Assembly: GCA_946480465.1 (NCBI GenBank)
Contig: CAMLJY010000026.1
Location: 14,232-78,231 of the forward strand
From: an uncultured Burkholderiales bacterium
Lineage (GTDB): Bacteria > Pseudomonadota > Gammaproteobacteria > Burkholderiales > Burkholderiaceae
Direction of reading: 5' to 3'
Length of the DNA stretch: 64,000 bases
The number at the start of each line of letters is the position of its first letter. Within the stretch, counting starts at the first letter, position 1. Below, one piece after another: positions 50,535 through 60,563 of the stretch. Under the pieces are notes generated by a model, which had not been told where the DNA came from, searched no databases, and saw only the letters and a program-made list of their open reading frames with translations. Made by a program: the position numbers and the translations under genes.

Positions 50535-51821
50535 ATGCCCTCCGCCCCCGACTTCTGCGCCATCGACTTCGGCACCTCCAACTCGGCCATCGCGCTGCCG
50601 GCGGCCGACGGCGTGCAGCTGGTAGAACTGGAGCCCGGCCAGCGCACGATGCCGACCGCGGTGTTCTACGCCGTCGAGGGGCTGGAGCCGCACGAGGAGC
50701 CGCACCGCTACTACGGCCGCGCCGCGGTGGCCACCTACGTGGAAGGCCATGAAGGCCGGCTAATGCGCTCGATGAAGAGCATCCTCGGCTCGACGCTGGC
50801 CGACCAGTCGACCGACGTCGGTGCCGGCCGCTCGGTGCGCTACCTCGAGATCGTCTCCGGCTACCTGCGGCACCTGAAGCACAAGGCCGAAGCCGAGGCC
50901 GGCCGGCCGCTGGAGCGGGTGGTGCTGGGCCGGCCGGTGTTCTTCGTCGACGACGATCCCGAGCGCGACGCCGCTGCCCAGGCGGCCCTGGCCAAGGCGG
51001 CGCGCGAGGTGGGGTTCCGCGACCTGAGCTTCCAGTACGAGCCGATCGCCGCGGCGCTGGACTACGAGACCACCGTCGACCGCGAGCAACTGGTGATGGT
51101 GGCCGACATCGGCGGCGGCACGTCGGACTTCTCGCTGGTGCGGGTAGGGCCGCAGCAGCGGCAGCGCGTGGAGCGCAAGGACGACATCCTCGGCAACCAC
51201 GGGGTGCATGTCGCCGGCACCGACTTCGACCGCCACATCGAGCTGGCGGCCGTGCTGCCGCCCTGCGGCTACCGCGGCCGCGGACCCACGGGCCGCGAGG
51301 TGCCGAGCAAGGTCTACTTCGACCTCGCGACCTGGCACCTGATCAACACCGTCTACGCCCCGGCGCGCGTGTCCGAACTGCGGCGCATGAAGAGCTTCTA
51401 CGCCGACACGGCGCAGCACCAACGCCTGATGTCGGTGATCGACCTGCGCCTGGGCCATGCACTGATCGCGCGGGCCGAGGCGGCGAAGATCGCCGTGGCC
51501 GACGGCGGGGCGGCGGCGATCGACCTGTCGCTGATCGAGCGCGGGCTCGAAACCTCGATCGACGAGGCAACCGCGGTCGGCGCGCTGGAGGCCGACCTGG
51601 AGCGCATCGTGCAGGCCGGGGTCGACACCCTGGCCCAGGCGGGCCTGGCGCCCGAGCGGGTCGACGCGCTGTACTTCACCGGCGGCTCGACCGGCTTCCG
51701 GCCGCTGGCCGAGCGCATCGCGGCGCGCTTTCCGTCCGCCCGCGTGATGCGCGGCGACCGCTTCGCCAGCGTGGCGCAGGGACTGGGCGTGCACGCGCGG
51801 CGGGTGTTCGCCACGGCCTGA
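50535..51821 (+). CDS. Hsp70-family protein, YegD-like
   Basis: 428 aa consisting essentially of the actin-like ATPase domain. Phosphate-1 loop DFGTSNSAIALP (~10-21), phosphate-2 ADIGGGTSDFSLV (~195) and adenosine motif LYFTGGSTGFRPLAERI (~378) are intact. The Hsp70 substrate-binding domain and lid are absent, as in E. coli YegD. Partner substrates are unknown. The gene is a single unit with a 92-bp upstream gap and is convergent with the YecA-family gene. Confidence 0.92.
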   Translation: MPSAPDFCAIDFGTSNSAIALPAADGVQLVELEPGQRTMPTAVFYAVEGLEPHEEPHRYYGRAAVATYVEGHEGRLMRSMKSILGSTLADQSTDVGAGRSVRYLEIVSGYLRHLKHKAEAEAGRPLERVVLGRPVFFVDDDPERDAAAQAALAKAAREVGFRDLSFQYEPIAAALDYETTVDREQLVMVADIGGGTSDFSLVRVGPQQRQRVERKDDILGNHGVHVAGTDFDRHIELAAVLPPCGYRGRGPTGREVPSKVYFDLATWHLINTVYAPARVSELRRMKSFYADTAQHQRLMSVIDLRLGHALIARAEAAKIAVADGGAAAIDLSLIERGLETSIDEATAVGALEADLERIVQAGVDTLAQAGLAPERVDALYFTGGSTGFRPLAERIAARFPSARVMRGDRFASVAQGLGVHARRVFATA

Positions 51822-51870
51822 GCCTGTGCCGGGGCGCCGCGGGGCCCCGGGACCCGGTCCGCCCGGCGGA

Positions 51871-52608
51871 TCAGCGGCGCGGGCCGGTCGGCGGGCGTGG
51901 CTTGCGCGGCACCTGCGGCCCACGCTGGCCGCCCCCGCCCGCGCGCGGCCGCGACACGTCGGCGATCAGCAGCACGCTGCGCACCAGGTCCTCCACCGCC
52001 TCGGGCAGGTCGACCGGCAGTTCCAGCGTCTCGATTTCGGCGAGCAGCGCGTCCGCGTCCTCCAGGTCCTCGGGGTCGAAGTGCCGGTACAGGGTGGCCA
52101 GCGGTTCCAGGATGGCGTCCTCGTGGCGGTCCATCAGCGCGGGAAAGCTGTCGGCCGCGGCAGCGAAACCGGCCACCCAGGGCAGCACCGTCTCGGACGG
52201 GCTCGCCTGCTCGTCCAGCTCGTAAATCCAGGGATCGAACCAGTCGCGGCGCTCGATCGCGCGGTTCAGTTCCGCATGCCGCCGCCGCACCAGCGCCGCC
52301 AGGCGGGCGCTGTCGAAGCGGGCCGGCGGCGGCTTGGCATCCAGGTCGGTGATGCGGGCGATCCATTCGGCTTCCGGCACCGGCCTCGGCTGCAGCAGCA
52401 CGCCGCAGAGGTAGCCGTCGAGCATCACGATGTCCAGCGCCTCATGGCCGGGCGGCAGGCTGCCGAGCAGTGCGTCCAGCTCGGCCATTTCCGCGTCGTC
52501 CAGCGGCCGGGCTGCCGGCGCGGCAGCGGGGGCCAGGCGCGGCGGGCTGGATGGCCGGGCCGGGCGGGGTGGCGTCTTCGCCGGGCGGGGTGGCCGGGGC
52601 GGGTTCAT
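51871..52608 (-). CDS. YecA/UPF0149 family protein
   Basis: 245 aa from the ATG at 52608. A Pro/Arg-rich N-terminal tail (~1-35) precedes the UPF0149 core: LDALLGSLPPGHEALDIVMLDGYLCGVLLQPRPVPEAEW and WVAGFAAAADSFPALMD. The usual C-terminal SEC-C zinc motif is absent, replaced by a basic Pro/Gly tail. Function of the family is unknown. Confidence 0.85.
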   Translation of the reverse strand: MNPPRPPRPAKTPPRPARPSSPPRLAPAAAPAARPLDDAEMAELDALLGSLPPGHEALDIVMLDGYLCGVLLQPRPVPEAEWIARITDLDAKPPPARFDSARLAALVRRRHAELNRAIERRDWFDPWIYELDEQASPSETVLPWVAGFAAAADSFPALMDRHEDAILEPLATLYRHFDPEDLEDADALLAEIETLELPVDLPEAVEDLVRSVLLIADVSRPRAGGGGQRGPQVPRKPRPPTGPRR

Positions 52609-52698
52609 CGCGGCGTTCCCGGCCACCCGCAGGCGACTGTGAACGGAGTGAGCAGGAGGCTGACCATCCAGGCATTGTGGCCTGCCTATCATCGGCCC

Positions 52699-53631
52699 AT
52701 GAGACGACTCGACGCGGCCGCCACCCACCTCGCGCTGGGCTGGGCGCCCCTGGTGCGTGCGATCGAGCGCACGCTGGCCGACCTGGCTGCCGGCCATGTG
52801 CAGGCGCCTGAACGGCAGGTGCTGCCGATCGCGCCGGGCACCTCGTGGTTCCTGATGCCGGCGTGGCTGGCGCCGGCCGCCGGCGACCTGGCCGCGATCA
52901 AGCTGATCACCTACGCCGCGGACAACGCCTCGCGCGGGCTGCCGGCGATCCTGGGTGACGTGCTGGTGCTGCGCGCCAGCACCGGCGAGCGGCTGGCGCT
53001 GCTGGACGGGCCGGCGGTCACCGCCCGCCGTACCGCGGCCGTCACGCTGCATGCGGCCCGGCGCCTGGCCCCGCAGCCGGTGGGACCGCTGCTGGTCATC
53101 GGCACCGGGGTGCAGGCGCTGACGCACGTGCTGGCCTTCACCGAGGCGCTGGGCATCGACGAGGTGTGGGTGCGCGGCCGCACCGAGGCGTCGGCCAGCG
53201 CCTTCGTGCAGACGCTGCACCAGCAGGGCGTGTTCGCCGAGGTGGCGCCCAACCTGGCGGCAGCACTGCAGCGCTGCCCGCTCGTGGTCACTGCCACGCC
53301 GGCCCAGGCGGCCTGCCTGCACGGCCAGGTGCGCGACGATGCCTTCGTCGCCGCCATCGGTGCCTTCACGCCCACGATGCTCGAACTCGATCCGGCGCTG
53401 ACGCGCGACATCGCCGCGCGCGGTCAGGTGGTGCTGGACAGCGATGCAGCGCGCCATGAGGGCGGAGACCTGATCGCCGCGGGGCTGGACGTGGCGTCAC
53501 TGCCGACGCTGGCCGACCAGCCCGCGCGGCAGGACGGCGGGCCGGTGCTCTTCAAGAGCTGCGGTTCGGCGCTGTGGGACCTGGCGGCCGCCCGATGTGT
53601 TGCCGAGCTGTTGCAATCAACTTCTTTCTAG
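52699..53631 (+). CDS. ornithine cyclodeaminase/mu-crystallin family reductase (delta-1-pyrroline-2-carboxylate reductase type)
   Basis: 310 aa. NAD(P)-binding Rossmann region PLLVIGTGVQALTHVLAFTEALGIDEVWVRGRT (~133-165); substrate-side KLITYAADNASRGLPAILGDVLVL and LLDGPAVTARRTAAVTLHAARRL. It most resembles the proteobacterial delta-1-pyrroline-2-carboxylate/piperideine-2-carboxylate reductases that turn cyclic imino acids from D-proline or hydroxyproline catabolism into L-proline. Exact substrate not provable here. Confidence 0.88.
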   Translation: MRRLDAAATHLALGWAPLVRAIERTLADLAAGHVQAPERQVLPIAPGTSWFLMPAWLAPAAGDLAAIKLITYAADNASRGLPAILGDVLVLRASTGERLALLDGPAVTARRTAAVTLHAARRLAPQPVGPLLVIGTGVQALTHVLAFTEALGIDEVWVRGRTEASASAFVQTLHQQGVFAEVAPNLAAALQRCPLVVTATPAQAACLHGQVRDDAFVAAIGAFTPTMLELDPALTRDIAARGQVVLDSDAARHEGGDLIAAGLDVASLPTLADQPARQDGGPVLFKSCGSALWDLAAARCVAELLQSTSF

Positions 53632-53741
53632 GGATGGCTTCGGGACCCGGGCACAGGCAAAGTGCCGCGAGTTGCTGCTTCGCACCCCGGTGCCGGCAGC
53701 GGCGATGCCGGCAGTCCCGTCATCGTGATGGTCCCAACGAC

Positions 53742-53795
53742 GTCCTTTCTTTGAGGACTTCCAAGGCCCGCCGAGCAATCGGCGGGCTTTTTTTT
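53742..53795 (+). ncRNA. candidate small RNA 3' end with Rho-independent terminator
   Basis: A small hairpin GTCCT-ttctttg-AGGAC (53742-53758) is followed 7 nt later by a strong terminator stem and a run of eight T. This tandem-hairpin arrangement within a 217-bp intergenic gap resembles a sRNA 3' end, but a plain 3' UTR of the preceding gene is equally possible. Confidence 0.35.
53766..53795 (+). terminator. Rho-independent terminator
   Basis: Stem GCCCGCCGA (53766-53774), loop GCAA, TCGGCGGGC (53779-53787), then eight T residues. It ends the rightward transcript from the reductase gene (stop at 53631) or from a small RNA. Confidence 0.9.
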
Positions 53796-53848
53796 CTTCC
53801 GCGCGGCCTGCGAAGGACGCGCCGATGCGGCACTGCCCGGCTGAGCCA

Positions 53849-54793
53849 TCACCTGGCCGAGGCGCCAAAGCCGCCGCGCAAGGTTTCGCGCAGGTAGCCG
53901 ACGAGCGCCTGCACCGCACGCGGCACGTAGGGGCTGTAGGGGCGGATGGCATAGAGATGCTCGCCGAAGCTGCCGACCGGCACCCAGTCCGGCAGCACGA
54001 GTTGCAGCTTGCCGGCCTGCAGCGCGGCCTGGGCGCTGAAGTCCGGCAGCAGCGCGATGCCCAGGCCGGCCTGGGCCGCCTCGCGCAGTGCCTCGCTGTT
54101 GTTGGCCACGAACGGACCGCCGACCGGCACCGTCAGCTTCGCGCCCGCGCGCCCACCACGCGGCACCAGCTGCCACGCGGGCGCTTCGCCGGGGCGCAGG
54201 TAGTGCAGGCAGTCGTGGCCACTGAGTTCGGCTGGCTCGGCGGGCGTGCCGCGGCGGCGCAGGTAGGCGCGGCTGGCCACCAGCACCGATTGCGTGGCGC
54301 ACAGTGTCCAGGCGACGTGCGTCTCGGGCGGGGCATGGGTGTGGCGGATCGCGAGGTCGAAGCCCTCCTGCGCCAGCGGCACCAACCGGTCGGACAGGTC
54401 GAGCTGGATGCGCACCTCGGGATGGGCGCGCAGGAAGGCCGGCAGCCGCGGCACCAGTTGCTGGCGCGCCAGCGCCACCGGGGCCGTGATGCGCAGCAGG
54501 CCGCGCGGCGCGGCCGCGAGGTCCTTGATGCCGGCGAAAGCGGTGCCGATGGCGTCGAAGGCGCCGCGCGTGGCGTCGACCAGTTGCTGGCCCGCCTCGG
54601 TCAGGCGCACGCTGCGGGTCGTGCGGTGCACCAGCGGCACGCCGGCGGCACGTTCCAGCTCAGCGATGCGGGCGCTCATCGCCGCCTTGCTAACGCCCAG
54701 GCGCTGCGCCGCGGCGGTGAAGCTGCCCAGCGTGCCCAGCACCGTGAGCCAATGCAGGTGGGCCCAGAGCGTGTCGACGCGGCGGTGGTCCAT
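53849..54793 (-). CDS. LysR family transcriptional regulator
   Basis: 314 aa. N-terminal winged HTH (~10-68: [46 protein letters not shown]) and a C-terminal type-2 periplasmic-binding effector domain (~95-300, [31 protein letters not shown]). It resembles the CrgA/AaeR subgroup. It is divergent from mmsA with a perfect dyad (54826-54847) between the genes, so mmsA and itself are the likely targets. Confidence 0.92.
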   Translation of the reverse strand: MDHRRVDTLWAHLHWLTVLGTLGSFTAAAQRLGVSKAAMSARIAELERAAGVPLVHRTTRSVRLTEAGQQLVDATRGAFDAIGTAFAGIKDLAAAPRGLLRITAPVALARQQLVPRLPAFLRAHPEVRIQLDLSDRLVPLAQEGFDLAIRHTHAPPETHVAWTLCATQSVLVASRAYLRRRGTPAEPAELSGHDCLHYLRPGEAPAWQLVPRGGRAGAKLTVPVGGPFVANNSEALREAAQAGLGIALLPDFSAQAALQAGKLQLVLPDWVPVGSFGEHLYAIRPYSPYVPRAVQALVGYLRETLRGGFGASAR

Positions 54794-54825
54794 GGCACGG
54801 CGGCTGTTCGTGGCAACGAGAGCGG

Positions 54826-54847
54826 ATTGTTCAGCATTACGAACAAT
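54826..54847. promoter_or_regulatory. LysR operator candidate (perfect dyad)
   Basis: ATTGTTC-N8-GAACAAT, perfect 7-bp arms in the 154-bp gap between the LysR gene and mmsA. It is AT-rich against a very GC-rich background. A T-N11-A core (TTC-agcattac-GAA) fits LysR recognition. Confidence 0.65.
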
Positions 54848-54947
54848 GAATCCACCACGCGGCGGCTACCGGCGCGCGGGTCGGACTCCTAGACTGCCGG
54901 CTTCCGCGCCAGTCGAGCGCGCTTGGGTCCAGCAAGGAGACGCAGCC

Positions 54948-56468
<1,521 letters not shown>

Positions 56469-56499
56469 AGCCGGGGCCGGCGGCGCGCCGCGGTGGGCG

Positions 56500-56961
56500 C
56501 TAACCCGCTTTCGGCGCGTCCGCGGGGCCGGCACCCAGCGCAGCACGCAGCTGCGCGACCAGCACGGCGACGGTGTTGGAGAGCAGTTCGTGCGAGCGCC
56601 GGCGCTCCGCCACGGCGGCCGATGCGTCGTCGCACAAGGCCTCGAGCGCGGCCGCCAGCGCCTGCACGCCAACGGCGCCAACCGTGGCACTGGCGCCGCG
56701 CAGCGAATGAGCGCGCTCGCGGGTGGGCAGGTCCGGCTCGCCTTCCGGTTCGGCCGGCGGCGGCAGCGGCTGGGCGTAGATCTCGGCAAAGCGGCCCAGC
56801 ATGTGGCGGTACATCGGCACGCGGTTGCCGCACTGGCGCAGGCCGACCATGACGTCGAGACCCTCGACGGCGGCGAGCGCCTGGAGCTCGGGTTGCGCCG
56901 CGGCGGCGAGGCCCGCACGCCCCGCAGGCGCGCTGGAACTGGGGCGATCGGCTTGATCCAT
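56500..56961 (-). CDS. histidine phosphotransfer (Hpt) domain protein
   Basis: 153 aa from the ATG at 56961 (MDQADRPSS); in-frame ATGs at 56976 and 57000 are alternatives. A single Hpt four-helix bundle with phospho-acceptor His in RERAHSLRGASATVGAVGVQALAAALEALC (~88-115). A disordered N-terminal ~25 residues precede it. It would relay phosphate between a hybrid kinase and a response regulator, neither of which is nearby. Downstream of the ABC permease gene on the same strand. Confidence 0.85.
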   Translation of the reverse strand: MDQADRPSSSAPAGRAGLAAAAQPELQALAAVEGLDVMVGLRQCGNRVPMYRHMLGRFAEIYAQPLPPPAEPEGEPDLPTRERAHSLRGASATVGAVGVQALAAALEALCDDASAAVAERRRSHELLSNTVAVLVAQLRAALGAGPADAPKAG

Positions 56962-57046
56962 GGCGTCTGGAAGCATCCGCCAGCGCACGCGGCCGGTCAA
57001 GCCTCAGCCTGTATCGCAGCGGGCATCGCCCGGGGCTGGCGCCCGC

Positions 57047-57874
57047 TCACAAGCGCTCGGTCTCGCCGCTGCGCGGCTGCCACTTCATCAGCCGGCGCTC
57101 GATGCGGCCGACGGCGCCATCCAGCGCCAGCGCGAAGCCGGTCAGCACCAGGATGCCGGCCATCACCGTGTTGATGTCGAACACGCCTTCGGCCTGGTGG
57201 ATCAGGTAGCCGACGCCGCTGGCGGAACCCAGGTACTCGCCGACCACCGCGCCGACGAAGGCCAGGCCCACGCTGGTGTGCAGCGAGCTGAAGACCCAGC
57301 TCGTCGCGCTGGGCAGGTAGACGTGGCGCAGCAGCTGCCGCTGCGTGGCGCCCAGCATGCGTGCGTTGGCCAGCACCACCGGGCTCACCTCCTTCACGCC
57401 CTGGTAGACGTTGAAGAAGACGATGAAGAACACCAGCGTGACGCCCAGCGCCACCTTGCTGGCGATGCCGAGCCCGAACCACACCGCGAAGATCGGCGCC
57501 AGGATGATGCGCGGCATCGAGTTCATCGCCTTGATGTAGGGCTCGAGCAGCGCGCTGGCCATGGGCTGCAGCGCCAGCCACAGGCCGAAGCCGAGCCCGA
57601 ACACGGCCCCGAAGGCGAAAGCCAGCACGGTCTCCACCAGCGTGACGCCGAGGTGGGCGTAGATGTCGGCATCGCGGACGAACCAGGCCCAGATGCGGCC
57701 GAAGACCTTGACCGGTTCGCCGAAGAAGAAGGCGGCCTGCTGGTCGTTCTCGAAGACGATGGGCGGCACCAGGCCCGGCGTGGTCAACACATGCCAGGCC
57801 GCGAACACGGCGACCAGCAGGCCGACCTGCCAGACGCGCAGGTTGCGGGGGTTGGGCTTCAGCGCCTGCCACAT
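57047..57874 (-). CDS. ABC transporter permease (NitT/TauT type)
   Basis: 275 aa with about six membrane helices. The cytosolic EAA-like loop (VLANARMLGATQRQLLRHVYLPSATSWVFSSLHTSVGLAFVGAVVGEYLG) at ~170-220 contacts the ATPase. A ~45-residue periplasmic insert follows helix 1. Member of the SsuC/TauC/NrtB permease family. Co-directional with its ATPase and binding protein (gap 4 bp). Confidence 0.93.
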   Translation of the reverse strand: MWQALKPNPRNLRVWQVGLLVAVFAAWHVLTTPGLVPPIVFENDQQAAFFFGEPVKVFGRIWAWFVRDADIYAHLGVTLVETVLAFAFGAVFGLGFGLWLALQPMASALLEPYIKAMNSMPRIILAPIFAVWFGLGIASKVALGVTLVFFIVFFNVYQGVKEVSPVVLANARMLGATQRQLLRHVYLPSATSWVFSSLHTSVGLAFVGAVVGEYLGSASGVGYLIHQAEGVFDINTVMAGILVLTGFALALDGAVGRIERRLMKWQPRSGETERL

Positions 57875-57878
57875 GAGC

Positions 57879-58709
57879 TCACGGTCCTTTCGGAAGCAAC
57901 TGCTGCTGGTAGCCCTTCAGCACCTCGTCGCGCAGCACGCCCCAGATGGCGTTGTGCAACTCGATGAAGCGTGGCGTGGTGCGCACCTCGGCCACGTCGC
58001 GCGGGCGCGCCAGGTCGACTGTGAACTCGCCGATCGGCCGCGACGCGGGGCCGGCACTCATCACGACGACGCGGTCGCTCATCGCGATGGCTTCGTCGAG
58101 GTCGTGCGTGATGAACAACACGGCCTTCTTCTTCTGCTGCCACAACGCCAGCACCTCGTTCTCCATCAGCTGCCGGGTCTGGATGTCCAGCGCCGAGAAG
58201 GGCTCGTCCATCAGGATGATGTCCGGGTCCAGCACCAGCACCTGGGCCAGGCTGGCGCGCTTGCGCATGCCACCGGACATCTGGTGCGGGTAGCGGTCGC
58301 CAAAGCCCCCCAGGCCGACGCGGCGCAGCCAGTCCTCGGCCCGAGCCCTGGCGTCGGCCGGCGGCACGCCGCGGAACTCCAGCCCGGCCATGACGTTGGC
58401 CAGCGCGCTGCGCCACGGCATCAGGCTCTCGGCCTGGAACATGTAGCCCGCGCGCCCGTTCAGGCCGGCCAGCGGGGCGCCGAAGAGCTCGACCGAGCCG
58501 GTGCTGGGCTGCAACAGCCCGGCCGCCACGTTCAGCAGCGTGCTCTTGCCGCAGCCGGTGGGGCCGACGACGGAGACGAATTCGCCGGCGCCCACCGCCA
58601 GCGACACGCCGGACACCGCCGTGTAGCGTTGGCCGGGCTGGTCGCGCGCGATGAAGGTGCAGCTCACATCGGCCAGCCGCAGCGCGGGCGCCTGGGCGTG
58701 GCCGCTCAT
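57879..58709 (-). CDS. ABC transporter ATP-binding protein (NitT/TauT type)
   Basis: 276 aa. Walker A GPTGCGKST (~51-59), Q-loop FQAESLMPW, signature MSGGMRKRASLAQVL, Walker B ILMDEPFSALD and switch His ITHDLDE are complete. SsuB/TauB/NrtD-type subunit. Start overlaps the binding-protein stop by 4 bp (ATGA). An internal ATPase dimer would drive import. Confidence 0.95.
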   Translation of the reverse strand: MSGHAQAPALRLADVSCTFIARDQPGQRYTAVSGVSLAVGAGEFVSVVGPTGCGKSTLLNVAAGLLQPSTGSVELFGAPLAGLNGRAGYMFQAESLMPWRSALANVMAGLEFRGVPPADARARAEDWLRRVGLGGFGDRYPHQMSGGMRKRASLAQVLVLDPDIILMDEPFSALDIQTRQLMENEVLALWQQKKKAVLFITHDLDEAIAMSDRVVVMSAGPASRPIGEFTVDLARPRDVAEVRTTPRFIELHNAIWGVLRDEVLKGYQQQLLPKGP

Positions 58710-59737
58710 CCTTTTGGATATTTCGCGTTCGCGGCCTTGGCGAAGTCGTTGGTGTAGACCGCCTTCAGGTCGATCGTGGCCTTGGCGATTCCGGGGTCGA
58801 TGCTGGCCAGCGCCCGGCGCGCGGTGTCTGGTCCGGCGTCGGGAATCATGCCGTCGGGCGACAACGCGCCCTTGGCGGCGAGGAAGGCGTCGATGTAGAC
58901 GGCGCGGTCGCCCAGCAGGTAGCTCTCGGGCACGGTCCTGATGATGTCGCCAGGACCGGCGCCCTGGATCCACTTGTCGGCCCGCACGATGGCGTTGACC
59001 AGCGCCTGCACGGTCTTCGGATGCTTGTCGATGAAGCCCTGCGGCAGGTACAGGCAGCCGGCGGGCATCGGGCCGCCGAAGACCTTGTCGGCCTCGGCCA
59101 CGATGCGGGTGTCGGAGACGATCCTGAGGTCGTTCGAGCGCTGCAGCAGCGAGATGACCGGGTCGAGGTTGGAGATGGCGTCGATCTGGCCCGATCGCAT
59201 CGCAGCCACCGCACCATTGCCCGCGCCGACACCGATGATGCTGACGTCGCTGGGCTTGAGGCCCGCCTTCGCAAGCACGAAGTTCGTCATCACGTTGGTC
59301 GAGCTGCCGGGCGCGGTGACGCCGATCTTCTTGCCCTTGAGGTCGGCCACCGTCTTGAAGTTCGGCATCGTCTTCGGGTTCACGCCCAGCACGATCTGCG
59401 GTGCCCGGCCCATCAGCACCACGGCGCGCAGGCGCTGGCCTTTGGTCTGCATGTTGACCGTGTGCTCGAAGGCACCGCTCACCACGTCGGCGCTGCCGCC
59501 GACCAGGGCGCGCAGGGCCTGCGAGCCGCCCGCGAAGTCGACGATGGAAAGCTCGAGCCCCTCGGCCTTGAAGTAGCCGAGCTGCTCGGCGATGGTCAGC
59601 GGCAGGTAGTACAGCAGGTTCTTGCCGCCGACAGCGAGCGTGAGCTTGGGCTTCTCGAGCGCGGGGCTTTGCGCGAACAGCGGCGCGGCGATCAGGGCCG
59701 GAGAGGCGGCGACGAGGGTACGGCGGCGAAGCGACAT
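58706..59737 (-). CDS. ABC transporter substrate-binding protein (NMT1/THI5-like)
   Basis: 343 aa. The N-terminal export signal (SLRRRTLVAASPALIAAPLFA) has a Tat-like RRR start. The remainder is an NMT1/SsuA-type periplasmic binding fold: YYLPLTIAEQLGYFKAEGLELSIVDFAGGSQALRALVGGSADVVSG. Ligand classes include taurine, sulfonates, nitrate, pyrimidines and aromatic acids; sequence alone does not choose. First gene of the three-gene importer. Confidence 0.92.
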   Translation of the reverse strand: MSLRRRTLVAASPALIAAPLFAQSPALEKPKLTLAVGGKNLLYYLPLTIAEQLGYFKAEGLELSIVDFAGGSQALRALVGGSADVVSGAFEHTVNMQTKGQRLRAVVLMGRAPQIVLGVNPKTMPNFKTVADLKGKKIGVTAPGSSTNVMTNFVLAKAGLKPSDVSIIGVGAGNGAVAAMRSGQIDAISNLDPVISLLQRSNDLRIVSDTRIVAEADKVFGGPMPAGCLYLPQGFIDKHPKTVQALVNAIVRADKWIQGAGPGDIIRTVPESYLLGDRAVYIDAFLAAKGALSPDGMIPDAGPDTARRALASIDPGIAKATIDLKAVYTNDFAKAANAKYPKG

Positions 59738-59795
59738 GGGGTCAAGTCCTGCGGGCCAAAACAGGCCACTGTAGCGAAAGCCGCAGAATCGGCGC

Positions 59796-60545
59796 ATGAG
59801 CACAAGCACTGTCCTGGTCACCGGCGGGGGACGTGGCATTGGCGCCGCCACCGCCCGGCTTGCCGCGGCGCGCGGCTTCGACGTGGCCATCAACTACCAG
59901 CGCGATTCGGCCGCGGCTGAAGGCGTGGCCGAGGAGGTGCGCGCGCTCGGCCGTCGCGCGCTGTGCCTGCAGGCCGACGTCGCCGACGAGGCGGCGGTGG
60001 ACGCGATGTTCCGCCGCCTCGACGCCGAAATGCCGCGGCTGTCGGGCCTGGTCAACAACGCCGGCATCGTCGCGATGAAGGCGCGGCTCGACGAGATGGA
60101 CGTGGCGCGCTGGCGCCGCCTGTTCGACATCAACGTCGTCGGCACGCTGCTGTGCGCCCGGCACGCGGTGAAACGCATGAGCACGCGCCACGGGGGCTTG
60201 GGCGGCGCCATCGTCAACCTGTCGAGCGTTGCGGCCACGCTGGGCGCACCGGGGATGTACGTGGACTACGCCGCCAGCAAGGGCGCGATCGATGTCTTCA
60301 CGGTCGGCCTGGCGCGCGAGCTGGCGGCCGAGGGCGTGCGCGTCAACGCCGTGCGCCCCGGCATCATCGACACCGACATCCACGCCGCCAGCGGCGACCG
60401 CGACCGGCCGCAGAAGTCGGCCGAGGCCATCCCGATGCAGCGCCCCGGCCGTGCCGAGGAGATCGCCACCGCGATCCTGTGGCTGCTGTCGGACGAAGCC
60501 AGCTACACGACCGGCGCGCTGTTGGACGTGACGGGAGGACGTTAG
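59796..60545 (+). CDS. SDR family oxidoreductase
   Basis: 249 aa classical short-chain dehydrogenase. Cofactor motif TGGGRGIGAATARLAAARG (~9-27), NNAGI (~88), catalytic Ser in NLSSVAATLGAP and YxxxK in YVDYAASKGA. C-terminal ASYTTGALLDVTGG is typical. Resembles the glucose/ribitol dehydrogenase-type YgfF-like group. Divergent from the ABC importer with a 58-bp gap. Confidence 0.93.
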   Translation: MSTSTVLVTGGGRGIGAATARLAAARGFDVAINYQRDSAAAEGVAEEVRALGRRALCLQADVADEAAVDAMFRRLDAEMPRLSGLVNNAGIVAMKARLDEMDVARWRRLFDINVVGTLLCARHAVKRMSTRHGGLGGAIVNLSSVAATLGAPGMYVDYAASKGAIDVFTVGLARELAAEGVRVNAVRPGIIDTDIHAASGDRDRPQKSAEAIPMQRPGRAEEIATAILWLLSDEASYTTGALLDVTGGR

Positions 60546-60563
60546 GAACCCGGCCGGCCGGCA

